A DNA stretch of 64,000 nucleotides from Taibaiella sp. (GTDB lineage: Bacteria; Bacteroidota; Bacteroidia; Chitinophagales; Chitinophagaceae), in contig JAEUVV010000012.1 in assembly GCA_016786705.1 (NCBI GenBank), forward strand, positions 248,001-312,000, read 5' to 3'. Every line of letters starts with the position of its first letter. The first letter of the stretch is position 1. Made by a program: the position numbers and the translations under genes. This document shows positions 56,574 to 64,000 of this stretch, piece after piece. The notes beneath the pieces were generated by a model. It saw only the letters and a list, made by a program, of their open reading frames with translations. It searched no databases and had not been told where the DNA came from.

Positions 56574-57167
56574 CTAGTTTAAAAGAAATGGATGATACAT
56601 TATTAACAGAGCAATTAGAATTTCCGGATTATCTCTTATCGTTGTTTTTAGAAATTGATTTGCTCTACTGATATGAGTATTAATGGTACTATGTGATATA
56701 CCTAAGCTATCACTGATTTCTTGGTAAGAGTAACCTTCTATTTTAAAAAGCCGGTAAACTTCACGTTGCTTTTCGGGCATTTTTTCGAGTAGGGAAGTTA
56801 AAAATTCTTGGTTCTCCTTAGACTGTATATAGGCGTCTATATTGTTGTGTCCTTCTTCAAGGATTGGCAACATATGTTCCCGCAGTTTCTTATCGTGGGC
56901 TGCCCGTTTAAATAAATTGTAAGTTTTGTTGGTAGCTATTTTAAAAAGATAAGATTTGATCGATTTTTCAGGATCTATTGATTCCCGATTCTCCCAAAGT
57001 GCGATAAAAGTATCTTGCGCAACTTCCTGCGCAAGTTCCCGGGATTTTAGTAGCGTAATTAAATGAGCAGTGATGTGGGAAGAATAATCGCTATAGACGC
57101 TATCAAAAGACCGTTGATCGCCATCACGTAACCGTTCTAACAATTCCTGAATTGGCTGATTTTCCAT
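56574..57167 (-). CDS. ECF RNA polymerase sigma factor
   Basis: 197 residues. Sigma-70 region 2 at about 15-88 ('ELAQEVAQDTFIALWENRESI', 'KSYLFKIATNKTYNLFKR') and region 4 at about 130-180 ('MPEKQREVYRLFKIEGYSYQEISDSLGI' split over helices, then 'HSTINTHISRANQFLK'). It directs RNA polymerase to genes of the SusCD locus when released by the FecR protein. It has its own promoter at 57254-57282. It normally sits directly before fecR; here two rightward genes lie between (2.3 kb). Confidence 0.93.
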   Translation of the reverse strand: MENQPIQELLERLRDGDQRSFDSVYSDYSSHITAHLITLLKSRELAQEVAQDTFIALWENRESIDPEKSIKSYLFKIATNKTYNLFKRAAHDKKLREHMLPILEEGHNNIDAYIQSKENQEFLTSLLEKMPEKQREVYRLFKIEGYSYQEISDSLGISHSTINTHISRANQFLKTTIRDNPEILIALLIMYHPFLLN

Positions 57168-57253
57168 TTTACTGTTTCATTAGATTTAATAAGCTTGCTT
57201 GTTTCGGTTAGCAGCAATGGCAATTTAAAATCGGTATTTATGAGCAATCAACA

Positions 57254-57282
57254 CAAATATACAAAAAATGAAATATTATCAA
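57254..57282 (-). promoter_or_regulatory. Promoter of the ECF sigma gene
   Basis: On the minus strand: TTG (57282-57280), 18-base spacer, TATATTTG (57261-57254), a full match to the Bacteroidetes TAnnTTTG box. The transcript would start near 57247, about 80 bases before the ATG. Confidence 0.55.
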
Positions 57283-57311
57283 AAATCAGAGGAGTATTGT
57301 ATAGCTAATTT

Positions 57312-57338
57312 ATGGGCCGCATTTTTAATGCAGCCCAT
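57312..57338. terminator. Imperfect hairpin after the 57345-57740 gene
   Basis: ATGGGC (57312-57317) pairs with GCCCAT (57333-57338), extended by GCATT/AATGC with single mismatches. It lies just past the stop of the leftward small gene. Confidence 0.45.
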
Positions 57339-57344
57339 ATTTTG

Positions 57345-57740
57345 TTACTGCTCAAATTCAAATTTGTAGATCAGCTCACCCGTTGCAGTTACCGGCTCGC
57401 CTGGTGCATTGGATACAGCTAAAGTACTTTTATCCAAAAACCACTTTCCTCTTCCCTCCTCTTGTTCGGCTTCCGAATAATTAGCCGGCAATACCAAATT
57501 AAGTGGTAACCGGTTTACAAAAGTTATGGCTGCATTGGCAGCCAGAGATGCTATAAAATAAGTATCCAAGCTTTGTAGATAGCTAATCTGAGCTTTACTT
57601 AATTCTACATGGTTATCTACCCATTCAATGTAATTGTTGAATACAGCATCAGCTTCAATTTGCAATTCAATAGCACTCAGTTTGTACAACTGGGTTTCTA
57701 AATCTTTAAAGCCCGCAGGGCTAAATGCGACTTTCGTCAT
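57345..57740 (-). CDS. Small soluble protein, paralogue of the 58963 gene (pair 1)
   Basis: 131 residues from ATG 57740; the frame reaches a TTG at 57761, which is less likely. No signal peptide. The N-terminal 60 residues are helical with the pattern 'L...LY.LSA.EL..EAD.VF..Y..W...H.ELS..QI.YL', also found in the protein at 58963-59346; a hydrophobic helix and a C-terminal beta part ('GELIYKFEFEQ') follow. It is divergent from a membrane LytTR gene across 165 bases, as is its paralogue. Family unknown; possibly the LytTR protein's target or cofactor. Confidence 0.6.
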   Translation of the reverse strand: MTKVAFSPAGFKDLETQLYKLSAIELQIEADAVFNNYIEWVDNHVELSKAQISYLQSLDTYFIASLAANAAITFVNRLPLNLVLPANYSEAEQEEGRGKWFLDKSTLAVSNAPGEPVTATGELIYKFEFEQ

Positions 57741-57905
57741 AATCGTTGTTTTTAGTTTCAAAAATCTTGTTACAATATTTATTTCTGTTGACGACTAAAA
57801 TGAATAAAGCAACGTTTTAGCTATAATTGAAATCCAAATTCTAATATAAGAAAAATAATTCATATATTTAGAAAACTGCTTTACAATACTTTTTCTAATA
57901 GGAGT

Positions 57906-58925
57906 ATGAAGGAAAGACCAGATAGACCATTATATAAAGACGAGATTTTTCGCCCGGCAGCTTGCCTGCTGGCTGCCCACGTTATTGTGATGATGGGTAG
58001 ACCAGACCTAACCACATTTGAAGCTTTTGAGAAGCCATCCTATTATCCAACTGTTGCCATTAATTATATCATAGCACTTCTTGTTGGATGGACCGTTAAA
58101 AAAGTTACCATTGCACTAGACAAAAGACATCCCTGGTATAAGGATATTTGGCGACGCGCAATGCTGCAATTCGCCTTTGGCGTACTCGCCGTTTCCATCC
58201 TCTCCTATTTATTGGTTTTAATATACTTCGTTGCCTTCGGGCAGGATATAATAAAATCCGGCTATCTGCATTACGAACTGCCCTTTTCCATTGCCTTAAT
58301 TACTATTCTTAATTTTTATTATGTAGCAACCTATTTCTATTTGTACCCAAGGCCCAAGCCTTCCCATGATGATATGGAGTTGATACCAGTAATAGAAAAA
58401 ACCCAAAAGGAAGATGTAGAGGAGATTCCGGTAACTACTGAAACGACCTATACTAAAATTGATGTAGTTGAGGAAGTGAGATCCTATGCATTCTCGGTGA
58501 TGACACCGGATGGTTTAGGTCTAATTGGGAATAAAAAGGAAGGAAAGGAAATATTTATTATCGATACACCCAAACGCAGTATCCCGGTAAAAGTCGAAGA
58601 CGTTATTATGTTTTTCATTTATGAAAAAACAGCGTTTGTCCGGCTCAAAGGAATTAATAGCCTTAATGACTGCTACACCATTAAATTATCACTAATGGAT
58701 GTAATGGCGCTTTTAGATGAATCGAATTTTTACAGGATTAATCGGCAATGTATAATAGCCCTTGAGGTTATCGGAGCTTATGAACCTTCCGCTAACCAGA
58801 CACTTTTAATTACGCTAAAAAAAGAACATGGAAAATTGGAAAACATAGATAGCAATGATTGGACAAAGCTGGTTACCGTAAGTGAGGATAGAGCGACAGA
58901 CTTTAAAAAATGGTTAAACCGCTAA
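57906..58925 (+). CDS. Membrane-anchored LytTR transcription regulator (pair 1)
   Basis: 339 residues. Four membrane segments between about 15 and 155, a charged linker (about 155-200), and a C-terminal LytTR DNA-binding domain (about 225-330: 'VEDVIMFFIYEKTAFVRLKG', 'ESNFYRINRQCIIALEVIG'). There is no receiver or kinase domain, so it is a one-component membrane regulator. AGGAG lies three bases before the ATG, which is closer than usual. A divergent small gene lies upstream, and the same arrangement is repeated at 58963-60270. Confidence 0.85.
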   Translation: MKERPDRPLYKDEIFRPAACLLAAHVIVMMGRPDLTTFEAFEKPSYYPTVAINYIIALLVGWTVKKVTIALDKRHPWYKDIWRRAMLQFAFGVLAVSILSYLLVLIYFVAFGQDIIKSGYLHYELPFSIALITILNFYYVATYFYLYPRPKPSHDDMELIPVIEKTQKEDVEEIPVTTETTYTKIDVVEEVRSYAFSVMTPDGLGLIGNKKEGKEIFIIDTPKRSIPVKVEDVIMFFIYEKTAFVRLKGINSLNDCYTIKLSLMDVMALLDESNFYRINRQCIIALEVIGAYEPSANQTLLITLKKEHGKLENIDSNDWTKLVTVSEDRATDFKKWLNR

Positions 58926-58926
58926 G

Positions 58927-58949
58927 TGCAGGGCTTTAATAACCCTGCA
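58927..58949. terminator. Bidirectional hairpin between convergent genes
   Basis: TGCAGGG (58927-58933) pairs with CCCTGCA (58943-58949) between the LytTR gene and the convergent small gene. Confidence 0.6.
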
Positions 58950-58962
58950 GCTATTTAAAATA

Positions 58963-59346
58963 TTACAAGAGCGTAAATTCAATGGTAACATCAAGTGTGC
59001 CATCAAGCGATTTAGCCTGGTCGTTGAATGTAACATCTCCGAACAGGTTCGCGCGCGTTTCTTTGATCCTTCGCGGTGCCGGATTATTCGGAATGGCGGG
59101 AAATGTGATAGGTCCACGTGTTAGGAATGCACTTGCAAAAAGGTAACCGTAGAACCTATTCACTATTTCAGGATAGGTATCTACATAAGCGATCTGTTCG
59201 GTCGTTAAATCGAATTCAGAATTTAGCCAGGTCCTAAAGTCAGCAGCCACTTTATCCGCTTCAGCCACAAGCAGGCTGTCCGGAAGGGAGTAGAATTTAG
59301 CAATCAGGGAATCAATGTCGCTCTGTGATAGAATTGGTTTTAGCAT
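58963..59346 (-). CDS. Small soluble protein, paralogue of the 57345 gene (pair 2)
   Basis: 127 residues, no signal peptide. 'SQSDIDSLIAKFYSLPDSLL' and 'EADKVAADFRTWLNSEFDLT' then 'EQIAYV' align without long gaps to the protein at 57345-57740; a hydrophobic helix and a beta-rich end ('GTLDVTIEFTLL') follow. So the two are diverged paralogues. It is divergent from a second LytTR membrane regulator across 81 bases. Family unknown. Confidence 0.6.
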   Translation of the reverse strand: MLKPILSQSDIDSLIAKFYSLPDSLLVAEADKVAADFRTWLNSEFDLTTEQIAYVDTYPEIVNRFYGYLFASAFLTRGPITFPAIPNNPAPRRIKETRANLFGDVTFNDQAKSLDGTLDVTIEFTLL

Positions 59347-59427
59347 TATGTATAGGGTTATATAGTTAATAAATAAACCTAATATATTAATATTAAATAT
59401 GTATTACAAATAATTAGTAGATATCAA

Positions 59428-60270
59428 ATGAAAACTTATTTAGACAAATGGTGGTTCAGGCTTATTTTAGTTCTTATAACATCCCTATTCGTAACCGAAA
59501 TTGGAAGTTCAGATTCTTTAATGGCGCGTTTTGGCAAAGACCTAATTAAAGAATACCTGGCAACAGCCATCATCAGTATTACGGTAGTTGAACTGGTTTA
59601 CTTTATAAATGCTAGATTACAACGCAGGTATCCCTGGGGCAAGGGCCACACATGGTTACGGGTTTTACTGCAAATGGTTCTTGGATGGATCGTGCCGGTG
59701 ATCGTAGTGTTAGGTTTGGCTACCATTTATTTTGGTATTTATGGAGTAGACATAAGGCGTACCGATTACATATTTTTCGCCATTCCGTTGGTTATTGCAT
59801 TGCTATTATGCCTAAATATGCTTTTTATTACGGCACCCCAGTTTATCCTTCTCTTTCAAAACAACCAGGAAGAGGACGCACAGCCGCAGGAAGAACTGGA
59901 AAATCCGGAAAAATCGGAAAAGCCATTAAAGCGAATTAAAGTCCCCTATGCAAAAGGTGTAATGATCCTGGAACCCCAACATGTAAAAGCCGCCTACATC
60001 GTAAATAAGAGAGTGATAATAAGGAACAGCAACGACCAGGAAGTATTGACCGATCTTAAATTGGATGAGTTAGAAGAAGAGTATTTACCAGCAGACGATT
60101 TTTTCCGTATCAACAGGCAATTGATAGTTTACCGCAGAACCTGTATTGGATTCGAATCTCTGGACTATAACAAGATGAAAGTCCAATTATCCATAACGAC
60201 ACCAGTAGAGCCCATTGTAAGCCAGCTGAAATCCAAAAGCTTTAGGGAATGGATTGCAGCCGAAGATTAA
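59428..60270 (+). CDS. Membrane-anchored LytTR transcription regulator (pair 2)
   Basis: 280 residues. Four membrane segments between about 9 and 145, an acidic linker ('EEDAQPQEELENPEKSEK'), and a compact LytTR domain at about 175-275 ('KAAYIVNKRVIIRNSNDQ', 'ADDFFRINRQLIVYRR'). It shares layout with the regulator at 57906-58925 but the sequences have diverged and this one is shorter. There is no receiver domain. It is expected in the inner membrane with the DNA-binding part in the cytoplasm, controlling the divergent small gene or itself. Confidence 0.85.
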   Translation: MKTYLDKWWFRLILVLITSLFVTEIGSSDSLMARFGKDLIKEYLATAIISITVVELVYFINARLQRRYPWGKGHTWLRVLLQMVLGWIVPVIVVLGLATIYFGIYGVDIRRTDYIFFAIPLVIALLLCLNMLFITAPQFILLFQNNQEEDAQPQEELENPEKSEKPLKRIKVPYAKGVMILEPQHVKAAYIVNKRVIIRNSNDQEVLTDLKLDELEEEYLPADDFFRINRQLIVYRRTCIGFESLDYNKMKVQLSITTPVEPIVSQLKSKSFREWIAAED

Positions 60271-60308
60271 GTTATAAAAGTTGGCTCCATTGACATCCGG
60301 GATTTTAT

Positions 60309-61352
60309 TTACATCATATCATAAGAATCAAATTTATTAGGATCCTCACACTTGTAATTAGACTTTAAAGGGACAATGTCTTTATATTTCTTTAACAATA
60401 TTGGAACAATTTCGTTGGTAAACATTTGTTCGTCACAATCACTCCCTATTGTTACCTCAACCAATTTAAATTTTCCAAAATCGGAATCAAAAGGAAGCTT
60501 TATGTAATTTACGCCCTCATTGTTAGTGTTATTAACCTGAAAACAACTTGTATCATATTCTTCTGCTCCTCTTTTAATCAAAAACCTAAATTCATTTTCA
60601 TCACCGTAAATATTATGAATGTAGAAGCCACCAAATTTTGAAAAACCTTTGAATCTAAAATCTAAACCAAATTTCTTTTTTATGCAGGAAGTTAGATCAT
60701 TTATCAAAGGCAACTGAATAAAATCAGCATTTTCGTTCTCTGAATAGTATACCTTTCTAAAATCCACATGCTGCGTCTCAATTTCAAAAGTTAGTTTCAA
60801 ACCTGTTCCATTATTTCCAAAGTAGCACCACAAAGCATCATTACTCGGATCAGTTAAGCTAAGCGAATATAACTCTGACATGAGAGATTGACTATCTATT
60901 CTTAGATTAAAAATGTTAAAACCCTCCTCGTAGTCGCTTATTAAATGATCGCTGTAAAACTTTCTAAATTCATCGTCTTGTGAGTTTTTATTTAAATTGT
61001 GCAGCCAGAATTCGCCATTATCCAAAATTGATTTTCCGACTTCTAATGACGTAAAGTGAGATAGTGTTATTTTATTTTGTTGGGGATAAAAATTCTCAAA
61101 TAAAATAGTAGAAAGCTTATCTGATTCTAATTCAATATTGCCCACATAACCTGCACTAAAACAAATGTCAACTTTGCATAAACTTTCAAATATCCCGTGT
61201 TTTTCTAAAATTAAATTGACAACCTCTAACAATTCATCAATTTTCTCGTCATTGAGTTTTTTCACTTGGCGAGATTCATTATTTACTCTTTCCATCATTT
61301 CAACTTTTTTAACCATTTCCTCCATCGTTATAATTTGCTTGTTTCTATTCAT
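60309..61352 (-). CDS. DUF2971-like protein
   Basis: 347 residues. A helical charged N-terminus (1-60, 'EKIDELLEVVNLILEKHGIF'), then 'ITLSHFTSLEVGKSILDNGE' with 'FWLHNLNKNSQDDEF', the start pattern of DUF2971 ('yHYTs...l..Il....l..t....NDp.E'), then 'DALWCYFGNNGTGLKLTFEI' and a C-terminal 'EFRFLIKRG' strand. DUF2971 proteins have no firmly known activity and are often found in accessory or defence-rich regions. No signal peptide. Alone on its strand. Confidence 0.6.
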   Translation of the reverse strand: MNRNKQIITMEEMVKKVEMMERVNNESRQVKKLNDEKIDELLEVVNLILEKHGIFESLCKVDICFSAGYVGNIELESDKLSTILFENFYPQQNKITLSHFTSLEVGKSILDNGEFWLHNLNKNSQDDEFRKFYSDHLISDYEEGFNIFNLRIDSQSLMSELYSLSLTDPSNDALWCYFGNNGTGLKLTFEIETQHVDFRKVYYSENENADFIQLPLINDLTSCIKKKFGLDFRFKGFSKFGGFYIHNIYGDENEFRFLIKRGAEEYDTSCFQVNNTNNEGVNYIKLPFDSDFGKFKLVEVTIGSDCDEQMFTNEIVPILLKKYKDIVPLKSNYKCEDPNKFDSYDMM

Positions 61353-61424
61353 TAGTTAGATTTTACGTTTCAGCTAAAAATTATATAAGAATTTGCATGG
61401 AAAGTTTGCAGTTTCATTTTTTTA

Positions 61425-61463
61425 AATGCAAAAACCTTCCGTTGAGAAGGGTTTTTGCATTTA
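61425..61463. terminator. Terminator-like hairpin
   Basis: AAATGCAAAAACCTTC (61425-61440) pairs with GAAGG-TTTTTGCATTT (61447-61463) except for one bulged G. It lies just past the stop of the leftward 61500-61865 gene; the A/T part of the stem can serve as terminator on either strand. Confidence 0.55.
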
Positions 61464-61499
61464 AGATATATGTGATACATCAAGATTCATCAGTACCAC

Positions 61500-61865
61500 T
61501 TATTTATTCACTTTTGAAGTAGACCAACCTTCCAATTCAAATAGAATTGCACCATCTCCTGAATTGTTCCAAACAGACTGAGCTAAGTTCCAATAATGTA
61601 TATATCGGGTGTTTTTACCACCATTTATGGATTGAGTAGAATTCGTTCCAACTTTTGTATAAAGCCAAACTTCATCACCTTCATTAATCGCCGCATCTAA
61701 AAACCAATGCACATGCCGAACTTTATTGGAAATTTTTCCTTCATTGGTGTATGTAGTATCTGCCACCTGATAAAAATGAAGCTGGCAATTTTCGACAGAG
61801 TACAATTCTACTCTTTCACTTTCTAGTGTTCCATGATCTACAACTCTTTTAATTTTCATTTTCAT
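61500..61865 (-). CDS. Small beta-rich hypothetical protein
   Basis: 121 residues, no signal peptide. Strand-rich ('ERVELYSVENCQLHFYQV', 'RHVHWFLDAAINEGDEVWLY', 'GDGAILFELEGW'), with a jelly-roll look. No family recognised. A CGAAGGTA element (61887-61894, minus strand TACCTTCG) upstream resembles a -7 box with one mismatch. Likely cytoplasmic. Confidence 0.55.
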   Translation of the reverse strand: MKMKIKRVVDHGTLESERVELYSVENCQLHFYQVADTTYTNEGKISNKVRHVHWFLDAAINEGDEVWLYTKVGTNSTQSINGGKNTRYIHYWNLAQSVWNNSGDGAILFELEGWSTSKVNK

Positions 61866-62058
61866 AATCGCTCAATTTGGTTGCGGCGAAGGTATATAAA
61901 ATATTAAATGTAATATTCGATTATGAAAATAAAATTATCGTTATCATTTTGACATTTAGATAATTACATATGTTATAAACAGCAAATGAAACTTTATTTA
62001 ATTACGTTTGCAATAGAAATTTATAACATCTATTAACAACCTTTAATTAATTCCCTTT

Positions 62059-63519
62059 ATGTTTAAAAAATCATTATCTGCAGTTCTATTAATTGCCATT
62101 TCATTTTCTAGCCAACACCTTGCCGTTGGTCAAGTTCCAATCAAAGAAAAAGTGAAACAAAACAGGGAACTCATTAATAGCGATAATTATATCGCGGGCT
62201 ATTTACTTGACTCAATAGCAAAAAAAGAGCATCGGACGTTGAGTGGAACCCAAATAGCAGCGGGCAAGTCATTCAGTACCTCTGCCTCCATCACAGATAA
62301 AGGAGCAACAGTAAACATTAATCTTCCACAAATTTTCAAAGACAACATATACAATCAGGTTAATATAAGCGGTACAGGGAAAGATAATTTTGTGAGTCTC
62401 TTAGAAGATGGAAGATATGGTAATACAATTTCAGGTGGGATTGTATTTAATGTATTTGGTAAAGCCAAGGCAAGTTACTATACCGCTGATAAAAAACTGA
62501 TGAAACTTAAGATTGATGATATGCTTAGGAAATTTGATCCCGACACGAACAAAGTTGTTTATCAAAAAGATATTGATTTTGTGAAAGAACAAATTAAATC
62601 CATAGATAAACATAGTGAAATTTATTTCAAATGGGTAGACGGCAAGGATATTAAAATTGGTTTAGAGGAGGCTAAGATCTTTTTAAAGGCAGTTGACACC
62701 CTGGCGAAACTTGAACTTATTGATGACAATTTTCTGAACAAAAGCAGAAAGAATATATCTGGCATTATCGCAAAGCTTAAGAAGCAATGGCTGGATGCAG
62801 ATAATAGAACAGAACAGATTGTTGATTATAGATATCGACTATTTCTAAATAAATCTGAACCTGAACAAATTTCTGCGCCTTGGACAAGTTTCAGACACTA
62901 TTGGTTTAGTGCAGGTGCAAGTCTTAACACAAACCCGAATTATATTTTTGATATTAAAGCAGTAGATGAAAAGTATGTAAAAGTTGATAATAATTACTTT
63001 TTTTCCGGGTTCCTCGCATTTAATAGAATGAAGAAATATCATATCAAAAATCAATTTAGATTTTATTGGTCACCCACTTTAAGATTATCAAACTCGAGAC
63101 AATACAATCCAGACAACATTGTTAAACTGGAGCGTCATGCTCAATATCCAATAGGAGCAGATTCCTTAGTTCAAAAAAAAATGACTACAGAATTCTATGA
63201 AAAACTTGCGGAAAGAAAATGGGCGGTAAGTTTAGAAGTGCCTTTAATATGGTATTGGAACAAACGTCATTTTGGTTTCGAAATGACACCAAAAGTTGGG
63301 ATAAATGATATAATGGGAGACAATATAGGATTAAAATTGGGCATCTTTGTTCCTGTACAAGTTAAAGAAGGCACACCTCTGATCATTCAACCAATACTAC
63401 GTTTTCAAAAACTATTTGCAGAAAATAAGAATAACGAAATTGAGCATAGCTTTTTCAAAGACAACATTGTTTTTGGTTTTAATCTTTCAATCCAATTACC
63501 CAAGGGTATAGATAAATAA
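62059..63519 (+). CDS. Hypothetical exported protein, possible outer-membrane barrel
   Basis: 486 residues; signal peptide about 1-25 ('FSSQHLAVGQVPIKEK'). N-terminal helical part, a middle segment with helices ('MLRKFDPDTNKVVYQKDIDF'), and a C-terminal half with alternating strands and many aromatic residues ('GVFVPVQ'-like, 'FGFNLSIQLPKGIDK' end), as in outer-membrane barrels of Bacteroidetes. A TACGTTTG box lies at 62003-62010. No family recognised. Confidence 0.55.
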   Translation: MFKKSLSAVLLIAISFSSQHLAVGQVPIKEKVKQNRELINSDNYIAGYLLDSIAKKEHRTLSGTQIAAGKSFSTSASITDKGATVNINLPQIFKDNIYNQVNISGTGKDNFVSLLEDGRYGNTISGGIVFNVFGKAKASYYTADKKLMKLKIDDMLRKFDPDTNKVVYQKDIDFVKEQIKSIDKHSEIYFKWVDGKDIKIGLEEAKIFLKAVDTLAKLELIDDNFLNKSRKNISGIIAKLKKQWLDADNRTEQIVDYRYRLFLNKSEPEQISAPWTSFRHYWFSAGASLNTNPNYIFDIKAVDEKYVKVDNNYFFSGFLAFNRMKKYHIKNQFRFYWSPTLRLSNSRQYNPDNIVKLERHAQYPIGADSLVQKKMTTEFYEKLAERKWAVSLEVPLIWYWNKRHFGFEMTPKVGINDIMGDNIGLKLGIFVPVQVKEGTPLIIQPILRFQKLFAENKNNEIEHSFFKDNIVFGFNLSIQLPKGIDK

Positions 63520-63551
63520 CACTTTTCAGAGTTATTTTTTTCCAAATAAAA

Positions 63552-64000
63552 GGGAGTGTAACTCAAACTGTGTCATTGGATAATTAACCAAAATCTAAAA
63601 GCCTCTATCAAGTTTGAGCCTATCCCCAAATTTAATGTAAAGTTGGGATATGGTCAAGCCCCAGTTGTGTATTGGCATTGTCCACTTTTTAGAGATGTCC
63701 CTTATAATCAGGAACATCAACTTCATAAGAGCCTGTTCAGAACTGAATGCACCTTTAGTTTTCGTAATTTTACGGACCTGACGGTGCATTCCTTCAATAG
63801 GATTAGTGGTGTAAATAGTCTTGCGGACCTGCTCATCATACTCGAAAAAAGTAGATAAGTTCGTCCAATTATCCAGCCAGGATTTAGCAGCTATTGGATA
63901 TTTCTTTCCCCATTTCTCTTCGAAAATCAGTAGGTTTTCATATCCCATTTCTTCGTTTACAGCTTTATAGACTGGCTTTAGGTCTTCTATAACTGCCTTT
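63552..64000. mobile_element. IS256-family insertion sequence, left end to window edge
   Basis: The C-terminal part of a transposase gene lies within it. The presumed outer end is GGGAGTGTAACTCAAACTGT at 63552-63571 and the following bases, the type of terminal repeat seen on Bacteroidetes IS256 elements. The other end lies beyond the window, so the repeat and target duplication cannot be confirmed. Confidence 0.6.
63595..64000 (-). CDS. IS256-family transposase, C-terminal part (partial)
   Basis: Reading leftwards, the frame is open from the window edge to a stop at 63595. The visible part reads 'KAVIEDLKPVYKAVNEEMGY', then 'FEEKWGKKYPIAAKSWLDNW', 'VRKTIYTTNPIEGMHRQVRK' and 'GAFSSEQALMKLMFLII'. 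'TNPIEG.HRQ.RK' is the conserved region holding the catalytic Glu of IS256 (mutator-type DDE) transposases. The N-terminal two thirds lie outside the window. Confidence 0.9.
   Translation of the reverse strand, partial: KAVIEDLKPVYKAVNEEMGYENLLIFEEKWGKKYPIAAKSWLDNWTNLSTFFEYDEQVRKTIYTTNPIEGMHRQVRKITKTKGAFSSEQALMKLMFLIIRDISKKWTMPIHNWGLTISQLYIKFGDRLKLDRGF

Noticed and set aside
1..64000. CRISPR array, tRNA or rRNA genes
   Set aside because: No regularly spaced direct repeats, cloverleaf with a CCA-type end, or conserved rRNA stretches were noticed on reading through; a dedicated scan could still find a degenerate one.

Overview
The window is from a member of the Bacteroidota, most likely a Chitinophagales or Sphingobacteriales soil or plant-type bacterium (the order is an inference). 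Support: a SusC/SusD pair, a type IX secretion C-terminal domain, RteC, DUF3408 and DUF1896 conjugation proteins, LytTR regulators, and promoters of the TTG-N18-20-TAnnTTTG type instead of -35/-10 boxes.

Region 1 (1 to about 39.2 kb) is a large piece of a CTnDOT-like integrative and conjugative element (ICE). A leftward tra operon begins with a ParA ATPase, DUF3408 protein and TraD-like protein and runs off the left edge. A hairpin-rich 750-base gap with a strong oriT candidate (2746-2801) separates it from rightward mobA-mobB. mobC, the coupling protein, follows only after two AT-rich genes inserted at 4.6-6.7 kb. Then come a secreted Ntn-hydrolase, an 1814-residue methylase-helicase, a DUF1896 protein, an AT-rich 793-residue protein with a nuclease-like C-terminus (possible defence gene), and an excision-type operon (membrane protein, lipoprotein, HTH protein, DUF4099/DUF3945 protein, topoisomerase III). 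No integrase or att site is in view.

Region 2 (24.6-38.2 kb) is cargo between the topB operon and rteC: an RHS polymorphic-toxin operon (outer-membrane coiled-coil protein, RHS/YD-like protein, DUF6443-RHS toxin with an AT-rich tip, two small exported candidate immunity proteins), then a secreted C10 cysteine protease between two lipoproteins. A 15-bp hairpin terminator separates this from rteC.

Region 3 (39.4-46.8 kb) looks like a small RiPP locus: a full-length LanB-type dehydratase, a LytTR response regulator and LytS-type kinase, and, divergent from the kinase, a 48-codon reading frame with a Ser/Thr-rich C-terminus ending in Cys that looks like the precursor peptide. No cyclase, protease or transporter of the usual lanthipeptide kind is visible.

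Region 4 (46.8-57.2 kb) is a TonB uptake and signalling locus: TlpA-like, SusD, SusC, FecR anti-sigma and an ECF sigma factor. The sigma gene is split from fecR by a small helical protein and a T9SS-secreted protein on the other strand.

Region 5 (57.3-64 kb) holds two tandem copies of an uncharacterised divergent pair (small soluble protein plus membrane-anchored LytTR regulator), a DUF2971-like protein, a small beta-rich protein, an exported protein, and the end of an IS256-family element cut by the right edge.
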